64,000 nucleotides of DNA. Source: Paraherbaspirillum soli. GTDB taxonomy: Bacteria; Pseudomonadota; Gammaproteobacteria; Burkholderiales; Burkholderiaceae_D. The notes under the pieces are model-generated. The model was not told where the DNA came from. It worked only from the letters and a program-made list of their open reading frames with translations, and made no database searches. Positions 57,747 to 64,000 of this stretch are shown piece after piece. The stretch covers positions 62,001-126,000 of the forward strand of contig NZ_JBHSMT010000029.1 of NCBI RefSeq assembly GCF_042654985.1, read 5' to 3'. Positions within the stretch are counted from its first letter, which is position 1, and each line of letters starts with the position of its first letter. Made by a program: the position numbers and the translations under genes.

Positions 57747-59588
57747 ATGGCAACCCTGATACCCACCATAGGCGCCTGCCTGTCTCGAATGACTTCGGGT
57801 GAAAAGCGCTTCGCATATCGGCTTGAAGACAAGCTGGAAGACGATTATTACTGCTGGTACGACGTCCCTGTCGGCGAGCAGACCCTGCATCCTGATTTTG
57901 TCGTGCTGCATCCGAGCCGGGGCTTGCTGGTGCTGGAGGTGAAGGACTGGAAGCTCGATACCATTCAGACCATCGACAAACAGCAGGCCGCCCTGCTCAC
58001 CGGCCAAGGCCTGAAACACGTCTTGAATCCGCTGGAACAAGCGCGCCAGTATATGTTTGCCGTCACCAATCTGCTCAGCCGCGACCCGCAGCTGATCTGG
58101 CCCAGCGGCTCGCTGCAGGGCAAGCCTTCGTTCCCCTACGGTCATGGCGTGGTGCTGACGAATATCAGCCGCAAACAATTCGACAGCACCAATATGGGCG
58201 ATGTGCTGCCGTCCCATCTGGTGATTTGCCAGGACGAGATGACGGAAAGCGTCGAGCCCGAAGCGTTTCAAAAACGGCTGTGGGAAATGTTCCCGATCAA
58301 ATTCAACCGGCTGCTCTCGATGCCGCAAATCGACCGGATACGCTGGCACATGTTTCCGGAAATCCGGATTGCGGCGCAAGCGGACATGTTTGACGATGCC
58401 GGCCAAAAAATGACCGAGATCCCGGATTTATTGCGCGTCATGGATTTGCAGCAGGAACAACTGGCGCGCAGCTTGGGCGAAGGGCATCGCGTGATTCATG
58501 GCGTCGCCGGTTCGGGGAAAACCTTGATCCTGGGATATCGCGCGGAGCATCTGGCCAAGTTGTGTCAACGGCCGATACTGGTTCTTTGCTATAACAAGAC
58601 GCTTGCGACCAAGCTCGAAGCCATGGTCGCGGCCAAAGGATTGCAAGATAAAGTCAATGTCGTGACCTTCCACGCCTGGTGCGTGCGCCAATTGAAAACC
58701 TATAACGCCGGCGTGCCGCCCAAGGATGGCGATCTGGGCGCGTATTTCGAAGCCTGTGTCGACAAGCTGATTCACTCGGTCGACCAGAAAATCATTCCGT
58801 CGGCGCAGTATGACGCGGTGCTGATCGACGAAGGCCACGACTTCAAGCCGGAATGGTTCAAGCTGGTGGTGCAGATGATCCATCCGGACTCAAATTCCTT
58901 GCTGGTGCTCTACGATGATGCGCAGTCGATTTACGGCGGCAAGAAAAAACTGAGGTTTTCGTTCTCCAGCGTCGGTGTGCAAGCGCAGGGCCGGACCACC
59001 ATTCTCAAGCTGAACTATCGCAACACCACCGAGATATTATCTGTCGCGCGCGCCTTCGCCGACGACTTGCTGGCGCCGAACGACGCCGAAGACGACCAGG
59101 CGCCGACCTTGCAGCCGATGAGCACCGGCCGCCGTGGACCGAAACCGTTGCTGGTCAAGCTGCCCACCTTGCGCGATGAAGCGGATTATCTGGCCAGCAA
59201 ACTGGCGCAAGAAAATAAAACCGGCACGGCCTGGAGCGAGATGGCGATCATCTACCGGCGCTACGGCATCGGCAGCGCGCTGGCGGACAGTCTGCAACGC
59301 AAAGGGATTCCGTTTCAATGGCAGCAGGACAAGAGCCATTCTTACAGCCCGGCGCACGATAGCGTCAAGCTGATCACCATGCATAGCAGCAAGGGACTCG
59401 AATTCCCACTGGTCTGCATTCCGGGCATAGGCGCGGAGTTGAAGCCGGACGACGATGTGAAAGACGAAGCGCGCTTGCTCTACGTCGCGATGACACGCGC
59501 CACCCATGAGCTGGTCATGACGCATGGGGAGGCGACAGGATTCACCGACAAAATGCAGCAGGCTATGAGGACGCTCGATAGCCTGTAA
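57747..59588 (+). CDS. NERD-domain superfamily 1 DNA helicase
   Basis: 613 aa. An N-terminal NERD nuclease-like domain (about residues 20-130) shows the restriction-fold pattern: HPDFVVLHPSRGLLVLEVKDW with Asp and Glu-x-Lys. A UvrD/Rep-type helicase follows, with Walker A HGVAGSGKTLIL near 248-259, Walker B VLIDEGHDFKPEW near 355-367, LNYRNTTEIL near 422-431, HSSKGLEFPLV near 546-556, and motif VI EARLLYVAMTRATHEL near 572-587. Such fusions are expected to unwind and cut DNA; roles in repair or defence are suspected, not shown. ATG at 57747 has only a weak AGAGAAA ribosome site. A DUF2726 gene lies 380 bp beyond, convergent. Confidence 0.88.
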   Translation: MATLIPTIGACLSRMTSGEKRFAYRLEDKLEDDYYCWYDVPVGEQTLHPDFVVLHPSRGLLVLEVKDWKLDTIQTIDKQQAALLTGQGLKHVLNPLEQARQYMFAVTNLLSRDPQLIWPSGSLQGKPSFPYGHGVVLTNISRKQFDSTNMGDVLPSHLVICQDEMTESVEPEAFQKRLWEMFPIKFNRLLSMPQIDRIRWHMFPEIRIAAQADMFDDAGQKMTEIPDLLRVMDLQQEQLARSLGEGHRVIHGVAGSGKTLILGYRAEHLAKLCQRPILVLCYNKTLATKLEAMVAAKGLQDKVNVVTFHAWCVRQLKTYNAGVPPKDGDLGAYFEACVDKLIHSVDQKIIPSAQYDAVLIDEGHDFKPEWFKLVVQMIHPDSNSLLVLYDDAQSIYGGKKKLRFSFSSVGVQAQGRTTILKLNYRNTTEILSVARAFADDLLAPNDAEDDQAPTLQPMSTGRRGPKPLLVKLPTLRDEADYLASKLAQENKTGTAWSEMAIIYRRYGIGSALADSLQRKGIPFQWQQDKSHSYSPAHDSVKLITMHSSKGLEFPLVCIPGIGAELKPDDDVKDEARLLYVAMTRATHELVMTHGEATGFTDKMQQAMRTLDSL

Positions 59589-59826
59589 ATAAAAATTAGC
59601 GGGCCGTCGAAAAAACTTTGGAAAGTCGCTGCCTCCAACTTGCAGCACCTGGTCTACTTGAAGAGGCCCACATCGAGGCGTTCTGCACGCGTTTCACACG
59701 CTCGGCCCACTGGTGGCGCCGAAATCACAGGTTGTTCAAGGTGCCCTACCGAGTTGGGCTTGTGAAGTGCGGCATTTGTACTCTCGGAGCTTGTTGCCAA
59801 TTCGAGAGCAAGAAAGTGCGTAAGGA
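59589..59826. other. Non-coding stretch after the NERD helicase gene
   Basis: About 240 bp between the helicase stop and the repeat at 59827. Together with that repeat it makes a 383-bp gene-free interval. A 70-codon plus-strand frame has no ribosome site and no recognised family. No terminator or RNA gene was identified. Confidence 0.35.
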
Positions 59827-59921
59827 GTAGGGCGGATGAGCGCAGCGTTATTCGCCGCCGGATGTGCCACATGCGCTTGGCGCATCCACATGGCGGAAGG
59901 CGCTGCGCTTTTCCGCCCTAC
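59827..59921. repeat. Dispersed palindromic repeat (GTAGGGCGGATGAGCGCAGCG type), copy 2
   Basis: 95 bp with ends GTAGGGCGGATGAGCGCAGCG and GCGCTGCGCTTTTCCGCCCTAC. The left and right ends match copy 1 at 57008-57111; the centre differs. It lies between the NERD helicase and the DUF2726 gene. Confidence 0.8.
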
Positions 59922-59971
59922 CTGCCCGATCCCAGTCACGGGACGCAGTAGAGAGCAAGAAATAGATGCTG

Positions 59972-60535
59972 TTAACCGGTACGTGTATTCCGGGTGATTG
60001 GGATAATCGAAGCAGAGTTCCCGCTGGCAGCGGATTTCGGCTTGGTCGACCTGGTCTGCTTGATCGGGTCCAGCAGGATGAACCGGGCTTGAATGTCGGC
60101 CTCGCTCGGCAAGGTGCCGGCGCGCCATCTGACGATGTCGATGCCTACTTTTTTCAGCACCTTGTTCTTCATTTCTTCCTTCTTCTCCAAAGCCTTGTTG
60201 CCGTGGCTCTTGTCGCCTATTTCAACCACGGCAATGGCCTCGCCGCTTCTATTGCAGATCACGAAGTCGAGGTTTTTTGCGCCGATATCATTTAAGGCCG
60301 TGGCGTTCTTGGCGCCCAGGCAACGGCTCACGTCTACTTGCGCCAGCACCGTATAGTCCGGCAAAGCATTGATCAGCCTGCGGTACATGACTTGCTCGTT
60401 GTCCGAAAGCGGCTTTTTCTTGTAAAACCCGGGGCTTTTGGAGGTCGTGGCTTTCTTCTTCCCCCTGGCTGCGATGCCGACGACGGCGCCGATGACGATG
60501 ATTGCTACCACTACCAATGCGATGATGATGTTCAT
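59972..60535 (-). CDS. DUF2726 domain protein with N-terminal membrane anchor
   Basis: 187 aa. One membrane segment (IIIALVVVAIIVIGAVVGIAA, residues 3-23) is followed by a basic linker and a DUF2726 domain (about 40-155). That domain has LSDNEQVMYRRLINALPDYTVLAQVDVSRCL near 44-74 and DFVICNRSGEAIAVVEIGDKSHGNKALEKKEEMKNKVL near 89-126. DUF2726 has a restriction-endonuclease-like fold, and the Asp...Glu-x-Asp-x-Ser-His pattern sits where the active site would be. Function unknown. ATG at 60535. It is convergent with the NERD helicase, also a restriction-fold protein, and divergent from the peptide synthetase. Confidence 0.8.
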   Translation of the reverse strand: MNIIIALVVVAIIVIGAVVGIAARGKKKATTSKSPGFYKKKPLSDNEQVMYRRLINALPDYTVLAQVDVSRCLGAKNATALNDIGAKNLDFVICNRSGEAIAVVEIGDKSHGNKALEKKEEMKNKVLKKVGIDIVRWRAGTLPSEADIQARFILLDPIKQTRSTKPKSAASGNSASIIPITRNTRTG

Positions 60536-61136
60536 TTTCTTCCTGCGATTGCGATTAGTCTGACCCTCTATTATGTCTGACCCTTCAAAATATTTCTATA
60601 AAGAAATTCTTGCTTGACTAAGAAAACCCTTACGCCATGCATTGGATGCAACTAGCGCTTATGCTCGATCCGCCCAAGCGCTGACGATTGACGATGTCAA
60701 TTTCTTGCAACACCCCTGCCCTCTTTCCTGCCGATATTGCCTTCCCTTGTCTGAAATTTAGTCTGTAACAAAGGCGACCTTTGCAGGCAGCCCAACTGGA
60801 CAAGTAATGCCATTTCTCAAGCTGCTAATAACGACAGTTATGCAGCCGGCCTTTCAATGTCAGTCTGCCTCTGGAAAAAATTCTGCCACGCCATCCGCCA
60901 AACGCACTTACGCGCCAGGAAATCGTATCGGAAGTCGATGATGCATCCAGAATTTCCCTGGCGTCTCGTGCCTCAAACCAGACAAAGTACTCGATTCATC
61001 CGGAGTACCGAGCACTCAGCGCCAGATAAAACGGCAATAAATATGCACATACATATTTATGACATTTTTGACAGGATTGATGTTTGCGAATTTTTTTGGA
61101 ATGTGATGTCGCGCAAATAGCCACGGAGAGCCATTT
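60536..61136. other. 600-bp upstream region of the peptide synthetase
   Basis: No convincing gene. Two GTCTGACCC motifs (near 60558-60585) resemble REP-type half sites. AT content rises towards the synthetase. A 24-bp inverted repeat (61037-61060) and a TTGACA hexamer (61068-61073) lie in the last 100 bp, but no good -10 box stands at 16-18 bp from it. No Fur-type box was recognised. Confidence 0.4.
61037..61060. promoter_or_regulatory. Perfect inverted repeat upstream of the peptide synthetase gene
   Basis: ATAAATATG (61037-61045) and CATATTTAT (61052-61060) with a 6-bp spacer, about 77 bp before the synthetase start codon. Size and symmetry fit a dimeric repressor or activator site. The regulator is unknown. 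Confidence 0.45.

Positions 61137-64000
<2,864 letters not shown>

Noticed and set aside
60857..61120. 87-codon plus-strand frame before the peptide synthetase
   Set aside because: No ribosome site, unusual composition and it covers the inverted repeat and likely promoter of the synthetase.
60941..61136. Possible Fur box before the peptide synthetase
   Set aside because: No stretch matches the GATAATGATAATCATTATC pattern well. The inverted repeat present has a different sequence and spacing.

Overview
The window looks like chromosome of a betaproteobacterium of the order Burkholderiales, most likely Oxalobacteraceae (Collimonas/Herbaspirillum-like). The inference rests on the PaaN-type phenylacetate operon, the ribBA-ribH-nusB and rimP-nusA-infB-rbfA-truB operons, a PuuD-type urate pathway, a Gram-negative porin of the beta-proteobacterial type and high GC. 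No rRNA, tRNA, CRISPR array, prophage or complete insertion sequence was found. The genus is a guess from general resemblance, not from a search.

Layout. 1-9197: phenylacetate catabolism on the minus strand (paaABCDE, paaN, paaG, paaH, start of paaI), with the divergent repressor gene paaX. 9194-13196: two multi-haem or di-haem c-type cytochromes, a small proline-rich protein and a type II NADH dehydrogenase. 13400-18585: universal stress protein, a membrane-anchored glutamate-synthase-like FMN protein, a maleyl-isomerase/fumaryl-hydrolase pair and an aminotransferase. 18719-22212: nusB, ribH, ribBA (with a degenerate second domain) and dusA. 22614-27383: an orphan GspE/PilB-type ATPase carrying four tandem MshEN-like motifs, a hypothetical protein, an aldo/keto reductase reduced to its two ends, and an omega-amino-acid transaminase. 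27550-39233: conserved housekeeping genes on the minus strand (typA, truB, rbfA, infB, nusA, rimP, rluB, scpB), with a probable attenuated leader RNA before rimP.

39648-51801: a purine catabolic island. Urate import (NCS2 permease, possibly the porin), 8-oxoguanine deamination to urate, urate hydroxylase PuuD, hydroxyisourate hydrolase HiuH, a UraD-AllC fusion and allantoinase PuuE together take urate to the ureidoglycine/ureidoglycolate level. A LysR regulator and a divergent aromatic amino acid lyase sit inside the island. 51819-60535: patatin-like lipase, DUF885 metallopeptidase-like protein, DUF4153 membrane protein, a DUF4124-like secreted protein, a NERD-domain helicase and a DUF2726 protein, separated by many dispersed palindromic repeats. 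61137-64000: the start of a non-ribosomal peptide synthetase, truncated by the window edge, whose first module is C-A with a serine-type specificity code.

The least expected material is non-coding: a family of ~130-bp miniature elements with terminal inverted repeats and 4-bp target duplications, two of which inserted exactly at stop codons; a second 161-bp miniature element; a REP-like doublet; and a promoter-hairpin-terminator unit before rimP that looks like an attenuator or small RNA.
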